NCBI GenBank assembly: GCA_946541435.1
Contig: CAMNJK010000044.1
Coordinates: 1 to 9,908 of the forward strand
Length of the DNA: 9,908 nucleotides
Direction of reading: 5' to 3'
Origin: an uncultured Bacillota bacterium
GTDB taxonomy: Bacteria; Bacillota; Clostridia; Peptostreptococcales; Anaerovoracaceae
Shown here piece after piece: positions 1 to 7,371 of the stretch. Both the position numbers and the translations under genes were made by a program. The notes below the pieces were generated by a model. It was given only the letters and a program-made list of their open reading frames with translations. It had not been told where the DNA came from and did no database searches. The number at the start of each line of letters is the position of its first letter. The first letter of the stretch is position 1.

Positions 1-1625
1 CCGGAGTCGACGATGGCCTTGCCGATGGCTGTGGAAAGCGCCACCGCGGTGCAGTCATCGTTGACGCCGCCGTGATATTTGTCATAGTGTCCGCCGATCA
101 GGATCCGCTGATCGTGGTTCTTGCCCGGGATCAGTCCCGTGACCACATAGGCTTCGGCATCGGGTGTGACCTTGCAGGTCAGCTTCATCTGGACGCCGTC
201 CACTTCTGCCTTATCGCCCATCTTGTCCATGATCTGGACAGCTTCCTTGGGGGAAATGCTGCCGCAGGGGATCAGATCCGGCGCGCAGATGTCCTGTACG
301 TTGATGGTGTCGCAGTCCTTGTCCACATTCTTGCCCACCAGATTGTACATGCCGTATCCCATGTTGTCTTCATTATACTGATAGGAAATGATGGCTGCGG
401 CGCCGCGGTAGAACGCCTCGGTATAGGGCTGGTCGATCCAGTTCTCTGTAAACTGGTTCACTGCCGCCATAACGATCTTGCCTTCCACGCTGATGCCCTG
501 CTCGGCAAGCGCATCGTATTCCGCCGCTGTACCGGTGCCTACATTGACGATGGTCATGTTATCCCAGCTGGCATCCTCCAGGACCTTTTCCGCGGTGCCG
601 TTGGGGTCGGTCTGGGACATGTCACGGATGGAGACAGGATATGCCGTGCCGTCCGGATCATGGGTGCCGGTGGTCTGATAGGACACCAGGTCCGGCAGCT
701 CCAGGTCGCCCACCTTGAGCCAGCTCTCGCCGGACTCCCAGCCGTCCGCGACCACCTTGTGCTTGGTGATCTCCTGCAGACCGGCCTTCTTGTACTGGTC
801 CGCGATGTAGTCTGCCGTGGCGTGTTCCGCCTTGCTGCCGCCGCCCCGGTAGAAGGTATCCGGGTCATTGAGCTTCTCATCGTAGGCCAGAGTATAGGTC
901 ATCTCCTGGGCGAAGGGCTCATCCGCCACCTCCGCCAGCTTGGCGATGCTCCTGGCAACCTTTTCGGACTGGGCCGCAGCCTTGACCGTGCAGGATGCCT
1001 GGGCGCCGCTGTGGGCTTTGGCTGTAATGATGGCTGTTCCGGAGCCTGCCTGGGTCACGATACCGTCACTGGCAACTGTGGCCACCGCCTCGTCCGAGGA
1101 GGTCCATGTGATCTCATCCGAAACCAGATTCTCCGCCGGCGCCAGGGTGGCGGTCAGTTTGGCGCTGCCCCCCGCATACAGGGCCAGGTTTTCCTGGTCC
1201 AGTGTGACCGCGTCCACATTCAAGAGGGCGCTCCCCTTGGTCTGGGCGGTCACCTGATCGGATGCCGCGCCGTAGATCTTTTTCTTCTTGCCCTTTTTCT
1301 TAAAGGCCTTCACACAGAAGGTGTAGGTCGTGTTCTTCTTCAGCTTCTTCACCACCGCGCTGACTTTTTTCGTGGTCTTCACGGCTTTGAACTTGCTGCC
1401 CTTCTGCAGGTATACGGTATATCCCTTCGCGCCTTTGACCTTGTCCCAGCTGACCTTGGCTGTCTTCGCATTCGTCGAAGTCACCTTCACCATCTGGGGC
1501 GCCGCCGGCTTGGCCGCCGCGTAGGTCTCCTGCGGCATCAGGACAGCTGTCATGCTCACTGCCACCACCAGGGTCAGCAGCCAGGCCAGGATCCTCCCTG
1601 ATCCCGATCTTCTGATGCTCATCAT
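1..1625 (-). CDS. Secreted M28-family metallopeptidase with Fn3-like and BIG2-like domains (partial, C-terminus missing)
   Basis: The frame is open from an ATG at 1625-1623 to the window edge, giving 541 residues with no stop. A second ATG at 1622-1620 is equally possible. AAAGGAGAGG lies about 12 bases upstream. Residues 1-36 form a signal peptide: an arginine-rich start, a hydrophobic core, and a likely cut after TYA. Residues about 42-130 are a lysine-rich fibronectin-III-like domain. About 135-215 resemble a bacterial Ig-like (BIG2) domain (WTSSDEAVATV, then GxATIT-like GTAIITA). From about 220 comes an M28 aminopeptidase region with a PA-like insert around 355-415. GGHYD (His513, Asp515) and VNDD (Asp523/524) match the first zinc ligand, the adjacent catalytic Asp and the bridging Asp of M28 enzymes. 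The Glu-Glu pair and the last His would lie beyond base 1. It probably digests peptides outside the cell. The family call is firm; the substrate is unknown. Confidence 0.88.
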   Translation of the reverse strand, partial: MMSIRRSGSGRILAWLLTLVVAVSMTAVLMPQETYAAAKPAAPQMVKVTSTNAKTAKVSWDKVKGAKGYTVYLQKGSKFKAVKTTKKVSAVVKKLKKNTTYTFCVKAFKKKGKKKKIYGAASDQVTAQTKGSALLNVDAVTLDQENLALYAGGSAKLTATLAPAENLVSDEITWTSSDEAVATVASDGIVTQAGSGTAIITAKAHSGAQASCTVKAAAQSEKVARSIAKLAEVADEPFAQEMTYTLAYDEKLNDPDTFYRGGGSKAEHATADYIADQYKKAGLQEITKHKVVADGWESGESWLKVGDLELPDLVSYQTTGTHDPDGTAYPVSIRDMSQTDPNGTAEKVLEDASWDNMTIVNVGTGTAAEYDALAEQGISVEGKIVMAAVNQFTENWIDQPYTEAFYRGAAAIISYQYNEDNMGYGMYNLVGKNVDKDCDTINVQDICAPDLIPCGSISPKEAVQIMDKMGDKAEVDGVQMKLTCKVTPDAEAYVVTGLIPGKNHDQRILIGGHYDKYHGGVNDDCTAVALSTAIGKAIVDS

Positions 1626-1700
1626 ACTTCTCAACCTCTCCTTTCACTTCTCCTCCCCGGCAGGACCTCTCCGCCGGATTTCTGCCTCAAATTTGCTCTC

Positions 1701-1752
1701 ATTATACCTGTTATCTGAAAATTTCGCCATCACCCATGTGGACCATTTTGCC
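1701..1752 (-). promoter_or_regulatory. Promoter and upstream box of the M28 peptidase gene
   Basis: On the minus strand a perfect TATAAT (1706-1701) is preceded by a 17-base spacer and a poor -35, TGGCGA (1729-1724). The weak -35 suggests that an activator is needed. A 13-bp box, GGCAAAATGGTCC, lies at 1752-1740, exactly 10 bp upstream of the -35. The spacer contains ATTTTCAGA at 1722-1714. Box, spacer motif and distances all recur at the esterase promoter (5414-5363). The predicted 5' leader is about 70 nt and has two purine-rich Shine-Dalgarno-like stretches. Confidence 0.6.
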
Positions 1753-1764
1753 TGCCTTTGCATG

Positions 1765-1797
1765 AAAAAACCAATGTCCCGGCCGGGATCATTGGTT
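1765..1797 (-). terminator. Intrinsic terminator of the membrane LuxR-type regulator gene
   Basis: On the minus strand an 8-bp stem, AACCAATG/CATTGGTT, encloses one bulged base and an inner TCCC/GGGA pairing with a GGCC loop. A run of T follows (plus-strand A at 1765-1770). It begins about 57 bases after the regulator stop codon and just upstream of the peptidase promoter, so it should insulate the two genes. Confidence 0.85.
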
Positions 1798-1854
1798 CTC
1801 TGGTTCTATGCGTCTGTATTCTGTTGGTCTCCCGGATCCGGCGACCGCGCCCGC

Positions 1855-2829
1855 CTACCGGAACCGGCTGATGAGGTCCACCTTGCTGGACACCTCCAGC
1901 TTTTGATAGATGTTGTGGGCGTGCCGCTTCACGGTGTATTTGGAAATGATCAGCCGGTCTGCGATGTCATCGTAGCTGGCTCCCTCCAGCAAAAGCAGGG
2001 CCACCTCAGTCTCCCTCTGCGAAAGCCCTTCCTGCGCGAATCGCTCCTGCAGCGTCCGGGCCTTCTCCTCCTGCCGTTCTTCCTGCCCCGCCGGAGCAGC
2101 GGCGATCTCGATCATCCCGCCGATCTCACACCGGTAGATATAGACCGCCGTCAGGATATTGATCAGAAGGAAGCTGACCGACACGAAATCGTAGGCCGCG
2201 TAGAGACCCGCGTCCAGCAGGGGGCTGCTGCGGAAGAGCATGGTCATATAGAAGCTCCCGCCCAGAAGATCCAGGAGCAAAAGCAGGCTGATCCCGATAT
2301 GGAATCCCCGGGCGCGGGGATCCGCCTCCCGCCTGCCTGCAAGAAAAGCGTGCCCCGCCAGCAGAACGGTCCCCAGCGCCATGAAGGCAGCATAGGCCGC
2401 GGTGGCGAAAGCTCTTCCCCCGGCGGAAGCGATGTAGTAGTGTTCATCCATCAGGAAAAGACTGATGCAAAGCTGCACCAGGAATGCCGCGACGATAAAG
2501 ATGTCGCTGCCCCGCCGGATCCAGCCCTCCTTCGTATCCGTCTCCGTCTGCAGGAACCGGCACCAGAACAGCAGCTGGGCATCGGTGAGCAGGAGGTCCA
2601 GCACCCGCACGATGACGGACCAGCCGCCCCTGACTTCGAAATCCCCGGTATAGAACCGTTCCACGAAGTAGAGCAGTCCCACCAGGAAGGTGACGATGAC
2701 GAAAGCCATGAGCATGTTCTTGCTCTGCCGCCTGTCCGACTGCACGCGAAAAATCAGCAGCAGCAGCGCCACGATGGCGACGCCCACGCAGCTGGCGGAC
2801 AGGTATACGAAAAAGGCCGCGTTTGTCAT
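1855..2829 (-). CDS. Membrane-bound LuxR-family transcriptional regulator (seven predicted membrane segments plus GerE-type HTH)
   Basis: This 324-residue protein starts at ATG 2829-2827. AGGTGA lies 5 bases upstream, which favours this start over an in-frame GTG at 2838 that has no good ribosome site. Hydrophobic stretches at about 6-28, 40-58, 71-92, 109-127, 139-162, 176-198 and 211-233 suggest seven membrane segments. A charged linker (about 246-265) leads to a LuxR/GerE helix-turn-helix at about 267-324. That domain shows LSQRETEVALLLLEG, the DDIADRL helix, and SKYTVKRHAHNIYQKL as the recognition helix. No phospho-receiver or known ligand domain is seen, so sensing is probably done by the membrane part; the signal is unknown. 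The gene lies alone between terminators, flanked by two co-oriented secreted hydrolase genes. Its control of those neighbours, or of itself, is inference. The family call is strong. Confidence 0.88.
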   Translation of the reverse strand: MTNAAFFVYLSASCVGVAIVALLLLIFRVQSDRRQSKNMLMAFVIVTFLVGLLYFVERFYTGDFEVRGGWSVIVRVLDLLLTDAQLLFWCRFLQTETDTKEGWIRRGSDIFIVAAFLVQLCISLFLMDEHYYIASAGGRAFATAAYAAFMALGTVLLAGHAFLAGRREADPRARGFHIGISLLLLLDLLGGSFYMTMLFRSSPLLDAGLYAAYDFVSVSFLLINILTAVYIYRCEIGGMIEIAAAPAGQEERQEEKARTLQERFAQEGLSQRETEVALLLLEGASYDDIADRLIISKYTVKRHAHNIYQKLEVSSKVDLISRFR

Positions 2830-2859
2830 ATCAGTCACCTACCAGTTTTCATCCGATAC

Positions 2860-2888
2860 AGTTTATCAAAACAATTCGGGAATTGCAA
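2860..2888 (-). promoter_or_regulatory. Promoter of the membrane LuxR-type regulator gene
   Basis: On the minus strand TTGCAA (2888-2883) is followed by a 17-base spacer and TAAACT (2865-2860), with a TG one base upstream that makes an extended -10. The start of transcription would be near 2853, about 25 bases before the ATG at 2829. The -35 overlaps the nearer of two direct repeats (2884-2898), so a protein bound there would touch or block polymerase. Confidence 0.6.
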
Positions 2889-2920
2889 CGCGGACAGACA
2901 TGGGATGCAGCGCGGACAGA
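2884..2920 (-). repeat. Pair of 15-bp direct repeats upstream of the regulator gene (candidate operator)
   Basis: On the minus strand TCTGTCCGCGYTGCA occurs at 2920-2906 and again at 2898-2884, with one mismatch in 15. The repeat period is 22 bp, about two helical turns, so both copies face the same side of the DNA. The nearer copy overlaps the -35. This is the usual layout of an operator bound by a dimer or by two adjacent proteins. Which protein binds is not known; autoregulation is one possibility. Confidence 0.6.
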
Positions 2921-2956
2921 AAAAGACCGCAGGCTTTCACTGCCCTGCGGCCTTTT
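2920..2956 (-). terminator. Intrinsic terminator of the carboxylesterase gene
   Basis: On the minus strand GGCCGCAGG (2952-2944) pairs with CCTGCGGTC (2933-2925), including one G-U pair, around a 10-base loop. Flanking A and T runs extend the stem and end in TTTTT (2924-2920). It lies about 60 bases after the esterase stop. The A run on the other side (plus-strand TTTT at 2953-2956) could allow some termination in the other direction. Confidence 0.82.
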
Positions 2957-3016
2957 CCGGAGGCGTCTTCAAGAGGGTCCCCTTCAGAGGTCTCGCCTTC
3001 GTATGTCAGATGAACA

Positions 3017-5278
3017 TTACTTCAGATGATACTTGAGCAGGGGTTCTACCAGGGCTCTCTGGTCGTCATAGAGATTGTTCACCATCTTGAATTCTCCGTC
3101 ATCGTCCAGATCCATGGTCATGGTCGCTCTGTTGGTGCCGTCATACTGGGTCCACTGAACGCCGTTCGCGCTGGGATCGCCGGTTCTGGCGAAGTTCGCC
3201 CACATATCCTGGACCTTCTTTGAAAGGGCCATATCCACGGTGCCGCTGAAGACGGTGTGGTTGGGGTTGCCCAGTACATAGGAGATCTCTGAAGCATGTC
3301 CGGCCTTCTGGTACTTCTGATCTGTTTCCTTGGCCCAGTAGTACATGTAGGTTTTTCCTGTGCCGCCTGCTGCCGCGTGGTCTGCCGCTGCCTTGGCTGC
3401 CGGCGCCCGGAATACCAGGTCGTTTTCCAGCTCGGTATTCTTCCAGACATCAGCCTCCATCTGAGGCGCCACCGGCTTGAATTCCGCAAGCATCTCATCG
3501 GTGATCATCTCCACCGGCATGTAGTAGAGGGCTGCCAGAACTTCCTTCCACTCCGCATCGGTCCGTTCTTTGGCGTATTCGTTGGTCATTGCCGCCACTC
3601 TCGGAAGTTCCATATACGGTTTGAGATTGTTTGCCTTTTCCTCGTCGGTCAGGGTGGCGTCGATCTCTCCCATCTTCTCCGCAGTCATGCCGAAGGTATA
3701 GGCGAAGTAATCATTATCGATCAGCGGGATCGGCATGAAGGTCACCGGGTCGGTATCAAATGCCGACATCTCCGAGATCCAGTAATTCCATTCGTTCTGG
3801 TTGCTGCCGTACATCACGTCGATGTCCTTGCCGGCGCCTGCGGCCACCAGATCATAGGGATCTCCCGGCAGGAGGCCGGCAGCATCATTGTAGACCGGCG
3901 TATAGACATTGTCGTAGCACAGGGTGGCCACTGCCGCCGGATCCGCGCCCATGGGAACGGTTCCCTTCTCCATATGCTCGGGATCATAGTATTCCGTATA
4001 CGCCTTGATGATATCCTCTTCCGGAACGGCCATCAGCTGATCCAGGTTCTTTGCTCCGGTCAGTTTCATCAGCTTCTCTGCTTCTCCGGTACGTTCCTTC
4101 TTATAGGGTCCCGGCACGCCGTCCTTGGTGTCATCCGGCACGCACAGGGAAAGGCTGCCGCTCTGGGCGATGACGCGCTTGAAGAGCTCGCCCTTCTGGA
4201 TCTTTTCATTGGTGGTGGCGGTCAGGATGGTGATATCGGCCGCGCCGGCGGAGTTGCCGAAGATGGTCACGTTATCCGGATCGCCGCCAAAGGCCGCCAC
4301 ATTCTCCTGGATCCATTCCAGAGCCCGGATGTCATCCAGCAGGGCCAGGTTCTGGGAATCCCTGAAGTCCTTATGCTTATACTTCTTGCCTTCCGGGATC
4401 GTGGACAGGTCTGTGGAGCCGAAGATGCCCAGTCTGTAGTTGACAGAGATCATGACCATGTCCTGATTCTTGCAGAAATTGTCCAGCTGATAGGCGTCGT
4501 TGGTGGTGGAGCCCACCAGGAAACCGCCGCCGTGGAACCAGACCATGACCGGTTTTTTCTTGTCCGGATTCATGTCCTTGGTCCAGACGTTCAGGGTCAG
4601 GCAGTCTTCACTGACGGTATACTTGCTTCCATCAAAGACCCAGCTGATGCCCTTTTCTCCTTTTGCCAGATCAGGCAGGGGATAGTTGGCCTGAACGGAA
4701 GGATGTCCGAACTCATCCGCCATGAATACAGCGGAGCTCTCATCCGGCGCCTGGGGCGCCTTCCATCTCAGGTCTCCTGTGGGGGCTTTCGCGTAGGGGA
4801 TGCCCTTGAAGGAGAACACGCCGTCGCTGCCCTGGACGCCGATGAACTGGCCGTTGGAGCAGGCCGCTGTCATGCCTTCCTGCGGTGCCAGCAGGGTGGC
4901 CTCCGCCGGGGCGGATGCCTTGCCGTAGATCTTTTTCTTTCCTTTTTTCTTAAAGGCCTTCACGGTGAAGGAATAGGTTCCCGGCTCCAGGCCCGTCACA
5001 CTGTATTTCTTTACCTTCGCTTTCACGGTCTTCACCGGCGCGGTGCCCGCTTCACCTGCCAGATAGATGGTATAGCCCTTGGCCTTCTTGACCTTGCTCC
5101 AGGTGATCTTCACCGTATCCTGGGCCGCGGGGACTGCAGTTACCTTGGCGGGGGCTTTCAGTTTGGCTGCCGCATGGGCCTGGTCAGCGCCCAGTCCGGT
5201 CATGGTCGCCAGCGGGATCATGGCCACCGCCACTGCCAGGATCACCACCGGCAGCATGAACTTCTTCGTCCATGTCAT
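3017..5278 (-). CDS. Secreted type-B carboxylesterase/lipase with N-terminal Fn3-like domain
   Basis: This 753-residue protein starts at ATG 5278-5276, with AAGGAG 8 bases upstream. An in-frame GTG at 5287 overlaps that ribosome site and is less likely. Residues 1-36 are a signal peptide (likely cut after AHA). About 42-130 are a lysine-rich fibronectin-III-like domain close to that of the M28 peptidase. From about 135 on is a carboxylesterase type-B (alpha/beta hydrolase) domain. It shows FKGIPYAKAP, EDCLTLNVW (224-232), oxyanion loop HGGGF (249-253), nucleophile elbow GNSAG with Ser343, likely acid Glu496 in GSNQNEW, and likely base His661 in GHASE. Cys140 and Cys226 could form the disulfide common in this family. 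No sortase motif or membrane anchor is seen at the C-terminus, so the enzyme is probably released. Substrate unknown; the family covers short-chain, choline and aromatic esters. It has its own promoter and terminator. Confidence 0.92.
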   Translation of the reverse strand: MTWTKKFMLPVVILAVAVAMIPLATMTGLGADQAHAAAKLKAPAKVTAVPAAQDTVKITWSKVKKAKGYTIYLAGEAGTAPVKTVKAKVKKYSVTGLEPGTYSFTVKAFKKKGKKKIYGKASAPAEATLLAPQEGMTAACSNGQFIGVQGSDGVFSFKGIPYAKAPTGDLRWKAPQAPDESSAVFMADEFGHPSVQANYPLPDLAKGEKGISWVFDGSKYTVSEDCLTLNVWTKDMNPDKKKPVMVWFHGGGFLVGSTTNDAYQLDNFCKNQDMVMISVNYRLGIFGSTDLSTIPEGKKYKHKDFRDSQNLALLDDIRALEWIQENVAAFGGDPDNVTIFGNSAGAADITILTATTNEKIQKGELFKRVIAQSGSLSLCVPDDTKDGVPGPYKKERTGEAEKLMKLTGAKNLDQLMAVPEEDIIKAYTEYYDPEHMEKGTVPMGADPAAVATLCYDNVYTPVYNDAAGLLPGDPYDLVAAGAGKDIDVMYGSNQNEWNYWISEMSAFDTDPVTFMPIPLIDNDYFAYTFGMTAEKMGEIDATLTDEEKANNLKPYMELPRVAAMTNEYAKERTDAEWKEVLAALYYMPVEMITDEMLAEFKPVAPQMEADVWKNTELENDLVFRAPAAKAAADHAAAGGTGKTYMYYWAKETDQKYQKAGHASEISYVLGNPNHTVFSGTVDMALSKKVQDMWANFARTGDPSANGVQWTQYDGTNRATMTMDLDDDGEFKMVNNLYDDQRALVEPLLKYHLK

Positions 5279-5362
5279 CAAAATCACTCCTTCCTGCTTC
5301 TTCCTCTTTTCTCCTCGTTCTCTTTTTCTTTTGACTTTTTATGTCTTCTTATCATTCGCCTT

Positions 5363-5414
5363 ATTATCGCTATTTTCTGAAAATCTGACAATTCCCCGTC
5401 CGGACCATTCTGCC
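5363..5414 (-). promoter_or_regulatory. Promoter and upstream box of the carboxylesterase gene
   Basis: On the minus strand TTGTCA (5391-5386) and GATAAT (5368-5363) are separated by exactly 17 bases, a near-consensus sigma-A promoter. A 13-bp box, GGCAGAATGGTCC, lies at 5414-5402, 10 bp upstream of the -35, and the spacer holds ATTTTCAGA (5384-5376). Both recur at the same positions in the M28 peptidase promoter. The leader of about 77 nt is almost all purine and holds several GAGGAG-like stretches before the true ribosome site. Confidence 0.75.
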
Positions 5415-5432
5415 CCGGCCAGCCTTTGGGCA

Positions 5433-5466
5433 AGAAAAAAAGCAATGGACCGTAGGGTTCATTGCT
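5433..5466 (-). terminator. Intrinsic terminator of the pantothenate operon
   Basis: On the minus strand AGCAATG (5466-5460) pairs with CATTGCT (5447-5441). An inner ACC/GGT pairing lies beyond one mismatch, with a CTAC loop. A run of seven T follows (5441-5435). It begins 57 bases after the panC stop, so it should end the operon before the esterase promoter. Confidence 0.85.
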
Positions 5467-5522
5467 CTTTCAAACCGTTGAATTTCCTTGGGTTCAGCCA
5501 GGTCTCAGCCCGGGCCATCCCC

Positions 5523-6389
5523 TTACCGGGCCACTTCGATCAGCGGGTCGCCGGCGATGAAATTGTCTATTAATCGTGTATTACCGATACGCACTGCCAT
5601 GGCCACCAGGTCCCCTTCGCGCACCGTTTCAATGGGCTGCATGGACAGTCCGTCCACGATCTCCACGTAATCGATGTCCGCCATGGGCTCCCCGGCAAGC
5701 TCTGCCTTCATCTGCTCGATCAGGGCCGCGGCATCGGTCTCCCCTGCCGCAATGGACTCCTGGGCGTGGCGCAGGGCCCGTGACAGACACCGGGCGGCCA
5801 GCCTTTCATCAGGCGCCAGGTAGGTGTTGCGGGAGCTCTTGGCCAGCCCGTCCTCCTCCCGGACCGTGGGGCATCCCACCACTTCCAGATCGAAGTTCAG
5901 GTCCCGGGCCATGCGGCGGACCACCGCCAGCTGCTGGGCGTCCTTCTTGCCCATGTACATCCGGTTGGGATCGAGGATGTTGATCAGTTTGGTCAGCACG
6001 GTGCAGACCCCGCGGAACATCACCGGACGGCTGCGTCCGCAGAGACCCTCCGAAACCCCGGTCATGTCCACGAAGGTGCAGAAATCATCCAGATACATCT
6101 CGGAGGCTTCCGGCGCGAAGACCATGTCCACCCCCAATTCCTCCATCATGGCGCAGTCCCGCTCCAGGTCCCGGGGGTACTTGGCCAGGTCCTCCGCGGG
6201 CCCGAACTGCATGGGATTGACGAATACCGTCGCCACGGTCCTGTCGTTGTCCGCCCTGGAGGCCTGCATCAGAGACAGGTGTCCCTCGTGCAGGTAACCC
6301 ATGGTGGGGCAGAGACCGATGGTCTGGCCCGCCGCCTTCCACTGCCCGATGATGGCGCGGGCTTCTTCGATCGTTTTACAAATAATCAT
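5523..6389 (-). CDS. panC: Pantothenate synthetase (pantoate--beta-alanine ligase)
   Basis: PanC joins (R)-pantoate and beta-alanine using ATP, through a pantoyl-adenylate, as the last step of pantothenate synthesis in the cytoplasm. The protein has 288 residues, the usual length. The start is ATG 6389-6387 with AGGAG 6 bases upstream. Visible motifs are PTMGYLHEGH (28-37), the HIGH-like nucleotide site with His34 and His37; FVNPMQFGP (56-64); GKKDAQQL (147-154); and GLAKSSRN (181-188), the KMSKS-like loop. A possible oddity is RPVMFRGV at 121-128: the family commonly has RPGHF there, so the usual Gly-His pair is Val-Met. The gene is 34 bases after panB and shares its operon. A clear terminator follows. 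Identification is very secure; the effect of the changed pair is unknown. Confidence 0.96.
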   Translation of the reverse strand: MIICKTIEEARAIIGQWKAAGQTIGLCPTMGYLHEGHLSLMQASRADNDRTVATVFVNPMQFGPAEDLAKYPRDLERDCAMMEELGVDMVFAPEASEMYLDDFCTFVDMTGVSEGLCGRSRPVMFRGVCTVLTKLINILDPNRMYMGKKDAQQLAVVRRMARDLNFDLEVVGCPTVREEDGLAKSSRNTYLAPDERLAARCLSRALRHAQESIAAGETDAAALIEQMKAELAGEPMADIDYVEIVDGLSMQPIETVREGDLVAMAVRIGNTRLIDNFIAGDPLIEVAR

Positions 6390-6423
6390 CTGTTTCTCCT
6401 GTCTTCTTCCGGCACACCTTTGC

Positions 6424-7320
6424 TTAATAGAGCTTGGCCAGGTATTCCGCGTCGATCTCCCCGCCGACCGCTTCCTCCGGCCGCAGGTGCTCGGTGAGCT
6501 TATGCAAAAGCTGGGGATCCTTCATCTTGAATGAGTGTTCTTCATCCGGGAAGGTCCGGGCCTTGACTTCCTGGTCGTAGTCCTTGAAGGACTGGGTCAT
6601 CATCTCGCCGATGTTGCCGAACTGCTTGACGAACTTGGGCACGAAATCCGTGAACATGCCCAGCATATCCTGATAGACCAGGATCTGGCCGTCGCAGCCG
6701 TTGCCGCCGCCGATGCCGATGGTGGGGATGCGCAGGGCCTTTGTGATGAATTCCGCCAGCGGTCCCGGGATGCATTCCAGCACCACGCTGAATGCGCCGG
6801 CGTCCTGGATGGCGTAAGCATCTTCCAGAAGTTTGATGGCCGCTTCCTCCGTCTTGCCCTGGACCTTGTTGCCGCCCAGGGTGTTGATGGACTGGGGTGT
6901 CAGTCCAAGGTGAGCCATTACGGGAATGCCCGCTTCCGTCATGGCCTTGATCTGGGGGCAGACAGAGGCGCCGCCTTCCAGCTTCACCGCGCCGCCCCGG
7001 CCTTCCTTCATGAGACGGCCCGCATTGATCAGGGCCTGCTCGATGGAGACCTGATAGGACATGAAGGGCATGTCCAGCACCACCAGCGTGTCATGGCAGC
7101 CTCTTGCCACCGCGCCGCCGTAGATGATCATCTCCTCCATGGTTACGGAGAGGGTGTCCGGGTATCCCAGCATTGTGTTGCCGAGGGAGTCGCCCACCAG
7201 CACGGCGTTGATGCCGGCGGCCTCCATGAGTTTCGCGGTCGAGTAATCATAGCATGTGAGCATGGAGATCTTCTCGCCGTTTGCCTTCATTTCCTGGAAT
7301 GTTACTGCTGTGTTTTTCAT
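6424..7320 (-). CDS. panB: 3-methyl-2-oxobutanoate hydroxymethyltransferase (ketopantoate hydroxymethyltransferase)
   Basis: PanB transfers a hydroxymethyl group from 5,10-methylene-tetrahydrofolate to 2-oxoisovalerate to make ketopantoate, the committed step of pantothenate synthesis. The start is ATG 7320-7318 with AAAGGA 7 bases upstream. At 298 residues it is somewhat longer than many PanB proteins (about 265-280), mainly through a C-terminal extension. The TIM-barrel signature is clear: [16 protein letters not shown] with metal ligand Asp44; [10 protein letters not shown] with Asp83; VKLEGG with Glu115; [15 protein letters not shown]; and VVLECIP with Glu182, the expected catalytic residue. 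It lies 116 bases after the DUF2520 gene and 34 before panC, all in one direction. The leader holds a tandem 18-bp repeat (7334-7371) that might affect expression. Confidence 0.97.
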   Translation of the reverse strand: MKNTAVTFQEMKANGEKISMLTCYDYSTAKLMEAAGINAVLVGDSLGNTMLGYPDTLSVTMEEMIIYGGAVARGCHDTLVVLDMPFMSYQVSIEQALINAGRLMKEGRGGAVKLEGGASVCPQIKAMTEAGIPVMAHLGLTPQSINTLGGNKVQGKTEEAAIKLLEDAYAIQDAGAFSVVLECIPGPLAEFITKALRIPTIGIGGGNGCDGQILVYQDMLGMFTDFVPKFVKQFGNIGEMMTQSFKDYDQEVKARTFPDEEHSFKMKDPQLLHKLTEHLRPEEAVGGEIDAEYLAKLY

Positions 7321-7333
7321 TGGTCGTCCTTTC

Positions 7334-7371
7334 GTTTTCGGTCAGTTCCGGCTGTTTTCGGTCCGTTCCGG
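7334..7371 (-). repeat. Tandem 18-bp repeat in the panB leader
   Basis: Two copies of CCGGAACKGACCGAAAAC (minus strand) occupy 7371-7354 and 7351-7334. They differ at one base, are separated by two bases, and so have a period of 20 bp. The nearer copy ends 13 bases before the panB start codon, just ahead of the ribosome site. The repeat could bind a regulator at the DNA or RNA level. It resembles no riboswitch known to me. Confidence 0.6.

Noticed and set aside
72..1601. Long plus-strand open frame of 509 codons
   Set aside because: It is the antisense shadow of the M28 peptidase gene. The minus strand carries recognisable signal peptide, Fn3, BIG2 and M28 motifs, while this frame has no ribosome site or known domain.
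1552..3036. Plus-strand open frame of 494 codons opposite the regulator
   Set aside because: It runs through two terminators and two promoters of the minus strand and lacks any domain. It is a shadow of the LuxR-type gene.
3296..5380. Plus-strand open frame of 694 codons opposite the esterase
   Set aside because: It is antisense to a complete esterase with all catalytic motifs. Long antisense frames are expected in GC-rich DNA, and this one resembles no known protein.
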